From positions 23,970-87,969 of the forward strand of contig CACKFY010000004.1 of NCBI GenBank assembly GCA_902599495.1: 64,000 bases of DNA. Direction: 5' to 3'. The stretch comes from an uncultured Pelagibacteraceae bacterium (lineage in GTDB: Bacteria; Pseudomonadota; Alphaproteobacteria; Pelagibacterales; Pelagibacteraceae). This document shows positions 9,394 through 18,146 of this stretch, piece by piece. The stretch's first letter is position 1; each line of letters begins with the position of its first letter. The notes under the pieces were generated by a model. The model made no database searches. It was not told the origin of the DNA and saw only the letters and a list, made by a program, of their open reading frames with translations. The position numbers and the translations under genes were made by a program.

Positions 9394-10464
9394 TTAAAAA
9401 CATACTAAATGGTCAATAAAAATGGGAGTTTTAATACCAAACTTTTCAGATTTTTCATGTTGGTGAATATGATGGGAATGTACGAAAACCGGTATATGTT
9501 CACCTTTTTGCGTCTTTAACGTGTAAATAAAATTAGTTCCTCTAAACTTTCTATCAACTACCTCTAATTTTAATTTACTTTGATCGTCATGTATTAAATC
9601 TTCTGGTTGCAATAGAAGTTTAACACTTTTTCCTTTGGGGTAATTTTTTAGTAATTTCCCTCTTATTTCACCTAACTCATTATGCTGTAAACTATGTACA
9701 GCGCAATCATTGGTTAATACTTTTACATCTACAAAAACTCCTTTATTTAAAAATTTTGCAACTTCTAAAGAATTTGGTTCATGATGAACATTGTAAGGAA
9801 CATCATATTGTTTAAGCTCTTGATTTAGAATTATTCCGCAGCGATCTGCCAAAGAAAATGCTTCGTAGGAATCGTGAGTAACAATTATTGTTGTTAAATT
9901 AATTTTTTTTAATAGTTTTTTTACTGAATATTGTATTTCTTCCTTCAAATTTTGATCAATATTTGAAAAAGGTTCATCCAATAATAATAAATCCGGTTTA
10001 GACATTAATGATCTTGCTAAAGATACTCGTTGAGCTTCGCCAGCACTTATTTGGTGGGGAAATTTTTCTAAAATTGGTTCAATATGAAGTAATTTAATTA
10101 TGTCGTCTGTTTCATATGAAAAGCCATTACCATTAGATCTTTTTTTTCCGAAATTTATATTGTCAATTACTTTATAATTTGGAAATAAAGAATTGTCTTG
10201 AAATGATAAAGCTATATTTCTCTTCTCTGGTTCTACATGAACATCTTCTGAGGATATTAATTTATCTTTTAAAAAAATCTCTCCGGTACTTAGTTTTTGC
10301 AATCCAGCAATAGTTCTTAATATTGTTGTTTTACCAACACCAGAAGGACCTAATAAAGAAACAATTTCACCTTTTTTTTCTATTTTAAGGTTTACATTGT
10401 TAACTTTATTTTTTTCACTCGCAATAAAATTACCATCTTTAATTTCAAAAAATCGATTTGACAT
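9394..10464 (-). CDS. Iron(III) ABC transporter ATP-binding protein (FbpC-like)
   Basis: GPSGVGKTT, ISAGEAQRVSLARSL, operon with iron-type SBP and fused permease. Confidence 0.85.
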   Translation of the reverse strand: MSNRFFEIKDGNFIASEKNKVNNVNLKIEKKGEIVSLLGPSGVGKTTILRTIAGLQKLSTGEIFLKDKLISSEDVHVEPEKRNIALSFQDNSLFPNYKVIDNINFGKKRSNGNGFSYETDDIIKLLHIEPILEKFPHQISAGEAQRVSLARSLMSKPDLLLLDEPFSNIDQNLKEEIQYSVKKLLKKINLTTIIVTHDSYEAFSLADRCGIILNQELKQYDVPYNVHHEPNSLEVAKFLNKGVFVDVKVLTNDCAVHSLQHNELGEIRGKLLKNYPKGKSVKLLLQPEDLIHDDQSKLKLEVVDRKFRGTNFIYTLKTQKGEHIPVFVHSHHIHQHEKSEKFGIKTPIFIDHLVCF

Positions 10465-10477
10465 TTTTTTGATTATA

Positions 10478-12094
10478 TTAGTTTTTTTGTGAAAGTATAT
10501 ATTTTGAAGAAAATATTATGAGGATAGTTGCCCAACTTATAAGAAATAAAGAAGGTAATGCCGCAGCCTCTAATAAATCCTGAGAGGCATAGACATATGC
10601 TTGTGTAGCAAAAGTCTCAAAATTGAAAGGTCTTAATATCATAGTAATTGGTAACTCTTTTATAATTTCTAAAGATATGAGCACAACTATTAAAATTATA
10701 TTGTTTTTTAAATACGGAACATGAATGCTAGAAAAAGTTTTAATTTTTGAATACCCAAGTAAATACGCGCTTTCATCTATTGAATTATTTATTTTCTCAT
10801 AACTAGATTTAATTCCATTAAAAGAAAGGGAAAAAAATCTTATAAAGTATGCTAAAATTAAACCGAATATAGATCCTATAAATATTTTTTTTGTACTTCC
10901 TAAATTTGTACTTTCACTTAAAAATTCACTAAGATTGCTAAATAAAGTTATAAAGGCTACGGCTAAAATCACTCCCGGAATTGCATACCCTGAAATTGAG
11001 AAATTGGTTAAATAATTTAAAATTTTGCTTTTGGATATCCTGCTTCCATAATTGATAAATAATGAAATAAATACTAATACTATACTAGCAAGACCTACCA
11101 AATACATTGTATTTAAATTTATTTTCAAAATATTAATGTCTTGGATATATTTTGGAAACTTCAAAGTCCAATAGATCATCTGTGAAACTGGAAAAATAAA
11201 ACTTATAAAAAATACTAAAAAGCAAAAAGAAAAAGCTAGTAAAGATTTTTTCCCACTAAGTTTAATCTTATTAATTGGTTTAAAGCCTCTTCCTGGTTGG
11301 TGATACCTTGCCTCTTTTCTTGAATAAATTTCTATGGATAAAAGAATTAAAATAAATAATAATAATATGAAAGAAATTTGATTGGCTGTATTTAGATCAT
11401 CAAACGACAGCCAAGAGTTATAAATTCCCGTAGTTAATGTTGAAACACTAAAAATTGATACTGTTCCAAAATCAGACAAACATTCCATGGCAACTAATGC
11501 TAAACCGGCAATAATTGCTGGTCTGGCTGAAGGTAAAATAATCTTAAATAGAGTTTCTTTCTCAGATAAACCTAAATTTTGTCCCACCTCTATATAATTG
11601 TTTGATTGAAAGAAAAATGATGATCTTGTTAATACGTATACATAAGGGAACAAAGAAAAACTAATAGCTATAATTGATCCTAATATTCCATCTAATTTAG
11701 GTATATGTGGGTTATAATTATATTCACCAAATATATTCGTGAGTATTGTATAAGCAGTTCCAAAATTTTCAAAAAAAGCGATTATTGAAAAAGCAAATAT
11801 ATAGCCTGGTATTGCAAACGCTAAAATTAAAGCCCAACTAAAAAAATTACATAATGGAAATTCATAAAATGATATAAAATAAGCTGAAATAACACCTAAT
11901 AAAAGAGTTATAAGCAAAACAGAAATTAAAATTGTTAAAGAATTATTTATATATTCAAAAAGAAATGTGTTTTTTAATACAGTAAAATAATTACTTGTTT
12001 CAGAAAAAAAACTAAAAAATACAGTGATAATTGGCATTGCAACTATTAATGCAATAGCTAATGAGCTGAAAAACCAGAAGTTATATTTAGTCAT
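10478..12094 (-). CDS. Iron(III) ABC transporter permease (FbpB/SfuB-like, duplicated permease domain)
   Basis: 538 aa, ~12 TM helices, two binding-protein-dependent permease modules. Confidence 0.87.
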   Translation of the reverse strand: MTKYNFWFFSSLAIALIVAMPIITVFFSFFSETSNYFTVLKNTFLFEYINNSLTILISVLLITLLLGVISAYFISFYEFPLCNFFSWALILAFAIPGYIFAFSIIAFFENFGTAYTILTNIFGEYNYNPHIPKLDGILGSIIAISFSLFPYVYVLTRSSFFFQSNNYIEVGQNLGLSEKETLFKIILPSARPAIIAGLALVAMECLSDFGTVSIFSVSTLTTGIYNSWLSFDDLNTANQISFILLLFILILLSIEIYSRKEARYHQPGRGFKPINKIKLSGKKSLLAFSFCFLVFFISFIFPVSQMIYWTLKFPKYIQDINILKINLNTMYLVGLASIVLVFISLFINYGSRISKSKILNYLTNFSISGYAIPGVILAVAFITLFSNLSEFLSESTNLGSTKKIFIGSIFGLILAYFIRFFSLSFNGIKSSYEKINNSIDESAYLLGYSKIKTFSSIHVPYLKNNIILIVVLISLEIIKELPITMILRPFNFETFATQAYVYASQDLLEAAALPSLFLISWATILIIFSSKYILSQKN

Positions 12095-12259
12095 TTATTT
12101 TTTTGAATTAATCTTATTTTTAAGTGGAAAGAATATTTGTTTTGCCTCTTCGAAACTTAATTTTTTTGGGTCTCTATTTTCAAGTTGATTTTGCATACTC
12201 TTAGCATCATCATTACAGGTTTTGCAGCCCTTTTTACAAGTATTTAATTTATTTTTCAT
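12095..12259 (-). CDS. Small Cys-motif protein (54 aa) in iron ABC operon; not in ORF track
   Basis: MKNKLNTCKKGCKTCNDDAKSMQNQLENRDPKKLSFEEAKQIFFPLKNKINSKK*; stop abuts the permease ATG. Confidence 0.75.
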   Translation of the reverse strand: MKNKLNTCKKGCKTCNDDAKSMQNQLENRDPKKLSFEEAKQIFFPLKNKINSKK

Positions 12260-12267
12260 TATTTAAT

Positions 12268-12294
12268 ATTCATGGCACTTTTAATGCCATGAAT
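12268..12294 (-). terminator. Stem-loop downstream of the iron SBP gene
   Basis: 10-bp inverted repeat ATTCATGGCA-N7-TGCCATGAAT. Confidence 0.6.
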
Positions 12295-12307
12295 TATTTA
12301 TTAACAA

Positions 12308-13318
12308 CTATTTCCAACCAGCTGTTGTCATTACTTCTAATGCATCAGCTTGTCTTTTTCCGTAATTAACGACTTTAGTTTTAAGATCTTGTTTAAAATC
12401 TAAACCCATATTAACTACTAATGGATGAGGTGAAACACCTGCTATCATTGGATATTCAAAAGTATTGTTAACAATATGCTCTTGCGCTTCTTGACTTAGT
12501 AAGAACTCTACAAGCTTAATTGCATTAGCTTTGTTAGGGGCTCCTTTTACTAAACCTGCACCACTGATATTCATATGTGTTCCTCTACCATCCTGATTAG
12601 GGAAGAAAGGTTTTACTTTTTTTGCTGCAGCTTGTTGCTCAGCACCTTTTTTACCTGATAACATAAGAGCTAAGTAGTATGTATTAGCTACTGCAATATC
12701 AGCTTCTCCTGCTGCTACAGCTAGTATTTGTGCTCTGTCATTACCTTTTGGAGATCTAGCCATATTCGAAACCATTCCTTTTGACCACTCTGCTACTTTA
12801 CCTTTTCCATTATTTTTAATTAATGAAGCAACCAGTGATTGGTTATAAATATTGTTAGAAGCTCTTATAACTAATCTGCCTTTCCATTTAGGATCAGCTA
12901 AACTTTCATAAGTCAGACCTCTTAACTCTGCACCTGTAACTCTCTCTGGAGCAAAATAAACTATTCTTGCTCTTTTAGCTATTCCAACCCATTTAGAAGT
13001 TCTGAAATTACTCGGAACTGCTGACTTTATTGCGTTACTTGTTAAGCCTCCTTGTAAGTTAGCTGCAAATGCGCCAAGTCTACCTGCATCAGCTGTTATA
13101 TATAAGTCTGCTGTGCCGCCCTCTGCGATTATTCTTTTCTCTAATGCGCCTGATTTTCCAGATACAACATTTACTTTTATTCCTGTTTTAGCTGTAAATT
13201 TTTCATACAATTGAACATCTGAATCATAATGTCTTGCACTGAATATATTTACTTCGTTAGCTAAAAGATTTCCAAAAACAAAAAATAATGCTGAAACTGC
13301 TAATATTATTTTTCTCAT
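12308..13318 (-). CDS. Iron(III) ABC transporter substrate-binding protein (FbpA/FutA-like)
   Basis: EVNIFSARHYDSDVQLYEKFTAKTGIKVNVVSG; signal peptide; YxxxRxxR-type iron SBP family. Confidence 0.9.
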   Translation of the reverse strand: MRKIILAVSALFFVFGNLLANEVNIFSARHYDSDVQLYEKFTAKTGIKVNVVSGKSGALEKRIIAEGGTADLYITADAGRLGAFAANLQGGLTSNAIKSAVPSNFRTSKWVGIAKRARIVYFAPERVTGAELRGLTYESLADPKWKGRLVIRASNNIYNQSLVASLIKNNGKGKVAEWSKGMVSNMARSPKGNDRAQILAVAAGEADIAVANTYYLALMLSGKKGAEQQAAAKKVKPFFPNQDGRGTHMNISGAGLVKGAPNKANAIKLVEFLLSQEAQEHIVNNTFEYPMIAGVSPHPLVVNMGLDFKQDLKTKVVNYGKRQADALEVMTTAGWK

Positions 13319-13365
13319 TTATCTCCCTCGTTAGTTTTGCGAATGGTTCTCAATTATCTGAGAAT

Positions 13366-13384
13366 GAGAATAATTATCATTATC
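13366..13384 (-). promoter_or_regulatory. Fur-box-like site upstream of iron SBP gene
   Basis: GATAATGATAATTATTCTC on minus strand, 17/19 match to classical GATAATGATAATCATTATC. Confidence 0.65.
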
Positions 13385-13423
13385 AATAATGTCGCACCTT
13401 CTACGGGAAAATGATTTAATTAA

Positions 13424-13582
13424 TTATTTTTTGATTAAAGTTTTCTTCTTGAACAGATAGTAGAAGTCTGACTGAAGGTTATTTTTAGGCTTGAGTAAAC
13501 TAGTTTTTAGCTTACCGTACTTTAGCTCTTTGGCATTTTTTATTCTTGAAGCTAAGATTCTCATATGGATAGAATCTATCAT
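13424..13582 (-). CDS. Candidate small ORF (52 aa), hypothetical
   Basis: MIDSIHMRILASRIKNAKELKYGKLKTSLLKPKNNLQSDFYYLFKKKTLIKK*; lies in an otherwise unexplained ~340-bp gap. Confidence 0.35.
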   Translation of the reverse strand: MIDSIHMRILASRIKNAKELKYGKLKTSLLKPKNNLQSDFYYLFKKKTLIKK

Positions 13583-13633
13583 AAGTTGAGCTAAGCACAA
13601 CCAAAGATTGTTTCATTTTGGGCCCTTTTTATA

Positions 13634-13652
13634 TATGTTATATTATAACGTC
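13634..13652. promoter_or_regulatory. Zur-box-like palindrome upstream of BASS transporter
   Basis: ATGTTATATTATAACG; perfect GTTATA-N-TATAAC core at 13637-13649, identical to the core of the two sites at znuA/znuC. Confidence 0.7.
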
Positions 13653-13662
13653 AGAGGAATAA

Positions 13663-14508
13663 GTGGAAATTGCAAAAAGTATAGCGCCGATATGTTTAGC
13701 AATAATTATGTTCGGTCTTGGACTAGGTTTAACAGCTCAAGATTTTTTAAGGGTAGTAAAAAATCCTAAAGATTTTCTTATAGGCTTTTTATCACAAGTT
13801 ATTCTTCTTCCTATAGTAGCTATTATCTTAATAAGTTTAATTTCGTTACCTGTAGAAATTGCTATGGGTGTTATGGTTATTGCGGCGGCACCAGGTGGAG
13901 TAACTTCAAACATATTAACTAAATTTGCTGATGGAGATGTTGCTTTATCAGTAACATTAACTGCTGTTGTAAGCTTACTAAGTATAATTATTGTCCCTTT
14001 GATAGTGTTTAATTCAGCTAATTATTTAGGTATTGAAATAGTTAAAGAAATTTCAATGCTAAATATTGCGCTTAAAATGTTTTTTGTAGTAACCGTGCCA
14101 GTGCTTTTTGGAATGATTGTTAGAAGTTTAATGACTGATTTTATAATATCTAAAACTTTATTAGTTCAAAGGCTATCAGTAATATTATTTTTAATTGTTT
14201 TTATATCTATTTGGGTTGAGGAATGGGACAGAATAATTAGTTTTATTACAAGAGCAGGTTTAATAGCTTTTATCCTTAACATTACAATGATTTTTGCCGG
14301 TTATTACATTGCTAAATTTTTGGCATCAGGAATTGCTCAGAGAAAGTGTATTTCTCTTGAATGCGGTTTACAAAATGGAACGTTAGCTGTGTTTGTAGCA
14401 ACTCAATTATTTGATGATATTGTGTTTATGGTTCCTACAGCTGCATATGCATTAATTATGTTTGTAACATCGATTGTTTTTGTTTTGGTTGTAAGAAAAA
14501 TTAACTAA
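13663..14508 (+). CDS. Bile acid:sodium symporter (BASS) family transporter (GTG start)
   Basis: Multiple TM helices; AAPGGVTSNILTKFADGDVALSVTLTAV and ECGLQNGTLAVFVAT BASS motifs; SD-like AGAGGA upstream. Confidence 0.85.
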   Translation: MEIAKSIAPICLAIIMFGLGLGLTAQDFLRVVKNPKDFLIGFLSQVILLPIVAIILISLISLPVEIAMGVMVIAAAPGGVTSNILTKFADGDVALSVTLTAVVSLLSIIIVPLIVFNSANYLGIEIVKEISMLNIALKMFFVVTVPVLFGMIVRSLMTDFIISKTLLVQRLSVILFLIVFISIWVEEWDRIISFITRAGLIAFILNITMIFAGYYIAKFLASGIAQRKCISLECGLQNGTLAVFVATQLFDDIVFMVPTAAYALIMFVTSIVFVLVVRKIN

Positions 14509-15059
14509 TTTGTATAAGGTTTTCTACTAAAGATTTTTCTCACGTACGGTTCAAAGTCTTTTAAGGATAAAGATTTGTAATTAGGGTCAAAAGATTTTTG
14601 ATCCCAATTTTCGCAAAATTTTACAGTATCATTAAAATATTTATGATCTTTGTATTTATCTCTAGCATTTTTATTTCCACCTAAATGATGTGCGTAATAA
14701 TACATTTGAAAAATTCCATGCTTTTCGACAATCCAATGAGTTTTTTCACTTACGTATGGTTTTAAAACAGCTGCTGCATATTCAGAATGATTTAATGGTG
14801 CTAATTCATCACCAATATCGTGTAATAAAGCTGCTACTATCATTTCATCGCTTGCGCCATCTTTTAAAGCCCTTGTTGCAGCTTGTAATGAATGTTCTAA
14901 ACGAGATACTTGATATCCTTCTAAGGTTTCAGTTAAGGTGCTCATAAAGTTTAATATTCTATCAGCTGTTCCTTTAACAAACTTTTGTTCATGTTTATCT
15001 AAAAGAAGATAATCCTCTTTTGTCCCTTTCTTCATTTCTTTAAAACTTACTTTACTCAT
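14505..15059 (-). CDS. HD-domain oxygenase, TmpB/PhnZ-like
   Basis: EHSLQAATRA...AALLHDIGDE...VEKHG; His-to-HisAsp spacing of 24 residues as in PhnZ; adjacent TmpA-like gene. Confidence 0.7.
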   Translation of the reverse strand: MSKVSFKEMKKGTKEDYLLLDKHEQKFVKGTADRILNFMSTLTETLEGYQVSRLEHSLQAATRALKDGASDEMIVAALLHDIGDELAPLNHSEYAAAVLKPYVSEKTHWIVEKHGIFQMYYYAHHLGGNKNARDKYKDHKYFNDTVKFCENWDQKSFDPNYKSLSLKDFEPYVRKIFSRKPYTN

Positions 15060-16150
15060 GAGTTAGCCTCTAATTTTTTCATTTTACTCTCAACGGAGTC
15101 GTGCTCAATGTAACAACCTTGTAAATGTCTTTCTCCAACGCTCATATCGTATTTTGTCCGACCATGAAGAGTTCTGTAGTTATCCATTAGCATCATATCC
15201 CCTGGAGACAATTTAAATTCAATCATGAACTTTTTTGAATTACATAGTTTTATAAATAAAGATCTTGCTTTATAAAATTGATCTAACTTATCTTTTTTAA
15301 ATACCTGAACATAATCCAGTCTTGGACTTAATCTCACCCTTTTAATTGTATTATCACTATCCAATTGTATCGTTTCACCCCAATTTTCAAGGTAAGTATT
15401 TTTATCTTGATAAGAGAATCTTATTTTAACACTACTTAATATTTTAAAATATTTTGGATATTTTTTTCTCATGTATTCTACAACAGCAAATCCATCTGTA
15501 AGAGTTGAATGACCTCCTATACTGTCATTTTTTAAACAATGAAGAATTTGTATACCGGGTATAGGTCTTCTGTATGGGTTATCGGTATGAGCTGCTAAAG
15601 CATGTGATGTGTAGGCTAAATCGCTCGCTTTCCTTACGGATCTTACATTAAACAACTTACCGAAATTAGTTTTTCTCAATATTCCTAAAGAATTTGCGAA
15701 ATTTAAAATATAGTTTTTTTTAACTGGTGTTTTTTTTATGATGGAAAAGCCGAATTTATAAAAATCTTTAATAACTTTTAATCCCCTTTTTGAATTAAAT
15801 AAATTTTTTTCATATTTGTATATTGGCTTATATTTTATATTTGAGTTCCAAAGTTTTAAGTTTTTTTGAAAAGAATTTTTATTAATTTCGTTAATTAAAT
15901 CCTTAATAAAATAATCTGATTGCACACCATCACTAAACTTGATATTCAAAAATTTATTTTTTATTAGTGCGCGCTCAATTTTGATATTTTTCTTTATTTT
16001 TGATGGGTCATATAACCTTTGCCCATTGTTTTTATCAAAGTATTTAGCGTCAGTTACTCTTTCTCTTAACCACATAGGGTGGATAACCATATTGTTATTA
16101 TATCCTGAAACCAGTATTTTTTTCTTATTTTTAGCGACTCCTAATTTCAT
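15056..16150 (-). CDS. Fe(II)/2-oxoglutarate dioxygenase, gamma-butyrobetaine hydroxylase family (TmpA-like)
   Basis: N-terminal DUF971/BBOX-like region (MVIHPMWLRERV), HTDNPYRRPIPGIQILHC, DNYRTLHGR. Confidence 0.78.
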   Translation of the reverse strand: MKLGVAKNKKKILVSGYNNNMVIHPMWLRERVTDAKYFDKNNGQRLYDPSKIKKNIKIERALIKNKFLNIKFSDGVQSDYFIKDLINEINKNSFQKNLKLWNSNIKYKPIYKYEKNLFNSKRGLKVIKDFYKFGFSIIKKTPVKKNYILNFANSLGILRKTNFGKLFNVRSVRKASDLAYTSHALAAHTDNPYRRPIPGIQILHCLKNDSIGGHSTLTDGFAVVEYMRKKYPKYFKILSSVKIRFSYQDKNTYLENWGETIQLDSDNTIKRVRLSPRLDYVQVFKKDKLDQFYKARSLFIKLCNSKKFMIEFKLSPGDMMLMDNYRTLHGRTKYDMSVGERHLQGCYIEHDSVESKMKKLEANS

Positions 16151-16193
16151 ATTAGAAGATTACATCACTTGATAAAATTTGGATATAAATAAA

Positions 16194-17060
16194 TTAACGA
16201 GATTTAATATTGTCTTGTGGAATAATTTTCTGTGTAATTCTGTCTAATATTATGGCTAATATAACAATACCTGTTCCTCCAACCACAGCACCGCCTATAT
16301 CTAATCTACCCAGTGCAACATATACGGTTAATCCTAAACCCCCTGCTCCAATTAGTGCGGCTATAACTACCATAGATAAAGCTAACATTAATGTTTGGTT
16401 AACTCCGGCCATTATAGTTTTCATAGCCAAAGGAATTTCTATTTTTGTTAGTATTAAGAACCGTGATAAACCTAAGCTAGCACCAGCTTCTTTAAATCCT
16501 TTTCCTACTTGTCTTATTCCTAAATTTGTTAATCTAACAATTGGTGGCAAAGCAAACACAATAGTTGCAACTACACCCGGCGTCAGACCCACGCCAAATA
16601 ACATTACAACAGGAATTAAATAGACAAAACTTGGTATTGTTTGCATTATATCAAGAATAGGCCTTAATATAGTTTCAAATAAATTACTTCTAGAAGCTAC
16701 AATGCCTAAAGGTATTCCAATTAGCATACAAAAGATAACTGCTGTGAAAATCATTGCTAAAGTTGTCATTGTTTCTTGCCACAAATCAACAAGGTCAATA
16801 AAAATTAAACTTAATGCTGATAATAATGCAAATTTTAATCCATTGGTTTTGAATGCAAAAGCCATGAATATTAAAATTACTATCGGAAATGGTATGAAAT
16901 TAAATAATGTGTCTAAACCGTTTAGTACTGAGTCTATCGGTGCGGATAATTTTTTAAAGAGTGGTCGTTGCATGAACAACCACTCCTTAATATGTTTTTC
17001 AATCCATTCTGCTATTGGAACGTATACTTCGTAGTCAGATGGTGAAAGTTTTAAGCTCAC
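16194..17060 (-). CDS. Quaternary-ammonium/glycine-betaine-type ABC permease (ProW-like)
   Basis: TIPSFVYLIPVVMLFGVG, EAGASLGLSRFLILTKIEIPLAMKTIMAGVNQTLMLALSMVVIAALIGAGGLG. Confidence 0.9.
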   Translation of the reverse strand: MSLKLSPSDYEVYVPIAEWIEKHIKEWLFMQRPLFKKLSAPIDSVLNGLDTLFNFIPFPIVILIFMAFAFKTNGLKFALLSALSLIFIDLVDLWQETMTTLAMIFTAVIFCMLIGIPLGIVASRSNLFETILRPILDIMQTIPSFVYLIPVVMLFGVGLTPGVVATIVFALPPIVRLTNLGIRQVGKGFKEAGASLGLSRFLILTKIEIPLAMKTIMAGVNQTLMLALSMVVIAALIGAGGLGLTVYVALGRLDIGGAVVGGTGIVILAIILDRITQKIIPQDNIKSR

Positions 17061-17071
17061 TTACCTAAAAC

Positions 17072-18013
17072 TTATTTTATCCAACTGTCGAACGTACTTT
17101 GGTTCGCTTTAATCCACTCCTTAGCATGCTTCTTGATTGCTCTTTCGCTTTTCTCACCAGCATTCATCTTCATGTTTTGTGCTGCGATATCCGCTAGTGG
17201 AATAGATGCTTTTGAAAGCATTTTTTTCACTTTTGGATTAGCTTTTAAGAAATCAGAGTTAGCTGCTGGACGTATATCATCAGCACCAAAACCCATATTT
17301 ATTTTAGATTTTGTTGCATTAGATACTGCTACTTTTTTTGTAGCGCTGTAAGGAACTTCTATCCAAACAACATCTTGTCCAAGTTTTAAAGCACCAACTG
17401 TCCAATTCGGCGTCCAAGTATAAAATAATACTGGTTTACCGTTTTTGTATTTTGCAACTACGTCAGCCATAGATGCTGAATAGTCAGCTTTTACTGGATT
17501 AATAAAGTCACCTAAACCTAATTCAGCAAAGTGTTTTGTGATTTGCTTCTCACATCCCCAACCTGGAGGGCAAGCTACCATGTCTGCTTTACCGTCACCA
17601 TTTGAGTCAAATTTTGCTGCGTGTTTTTTAATATCCATTACGCTTTTGATACCAAGGCTGTCAGCTGATTTTTTGTCGATAAGGTAACCTTGTAAGCCAC
17701 CTTTTTTCATTACATAACCAACTTTTTTAACTTTACCTTTAGCTTCTTTGATATATCCATCATGAGTTCCAAACCATCCGTTTACCCATAGGTCAAGATC
17801 TCCTGCTGCCGCTGCAACGTAAAATACTGAAGGCTTAATTGCTTTAGGCTCAGTTACTTTGTAGCCCATTTTTTCCAAAGCTTGTTTGTATATTTCAGCT
17901 TGGAAATAACCAGTATCCCAGTTTGCTTTAGCCATTTTGATTTCGTTAGCATTAACTGCTTTTGTTATGAACAAAGCTGCAATCAAAGCAACGATAATTT
18001 TAAAATGTTTCAT
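17072..18013 (-). CDS. ProX-like substrate-binding protein, copy 1
   Basis: Signal peptide; QGYLIDKKSAD, FDSNGDGKADMVACPPGWGCE, FYTWTPNWTVG; E. coli ProX-like. Confidence 0.9.
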   Translation of the reverse strand: MKHFKIIVALIAALFITKAVNANEIKMAKANWDTGYFQAEIYKQALEKMGYKVTEPKAIKPSVFYVAAAAGDLDLWVNGWFGTHDGYIKEAKGKVKKVGYVMKKGGLQGYLIDKKSADSLGIKSVMDIKKHAAKFDSNGDGKADMVACPPGWGCEKQITKHFAELGLGDFINPVKADYSASMADVVAKYKNGKPVLFYTWTPNWTVGALKLGQDVVWIEVPYSATKKVAVSNATKSKINMGFGADDIRPAANSDFLKANPKVKKMLSKASIPLADIAAQNMKMNAGEKSERAIKKHAKEWIKANQSTFDSWIK

Positions 18014-18146
18014 GTATACTCCTTATTTTTTTGAAAAAACTAGCATGTATAATTATTAAATGTAACCGTAATACAACTAAAAGGTGAGTTTTATTAAAAA
18101 AACTGAGGTAAATATTGATTAATTTGAGTTTTATTTTGAAATTAAA

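Noticed and set aside
16210-17034. 137-aa and 110-aa plus-strand ORFs opposite the ProW-like permease
   Set aside because: Mirror-frame ORFs of a membrane protein gene; no independent motif.
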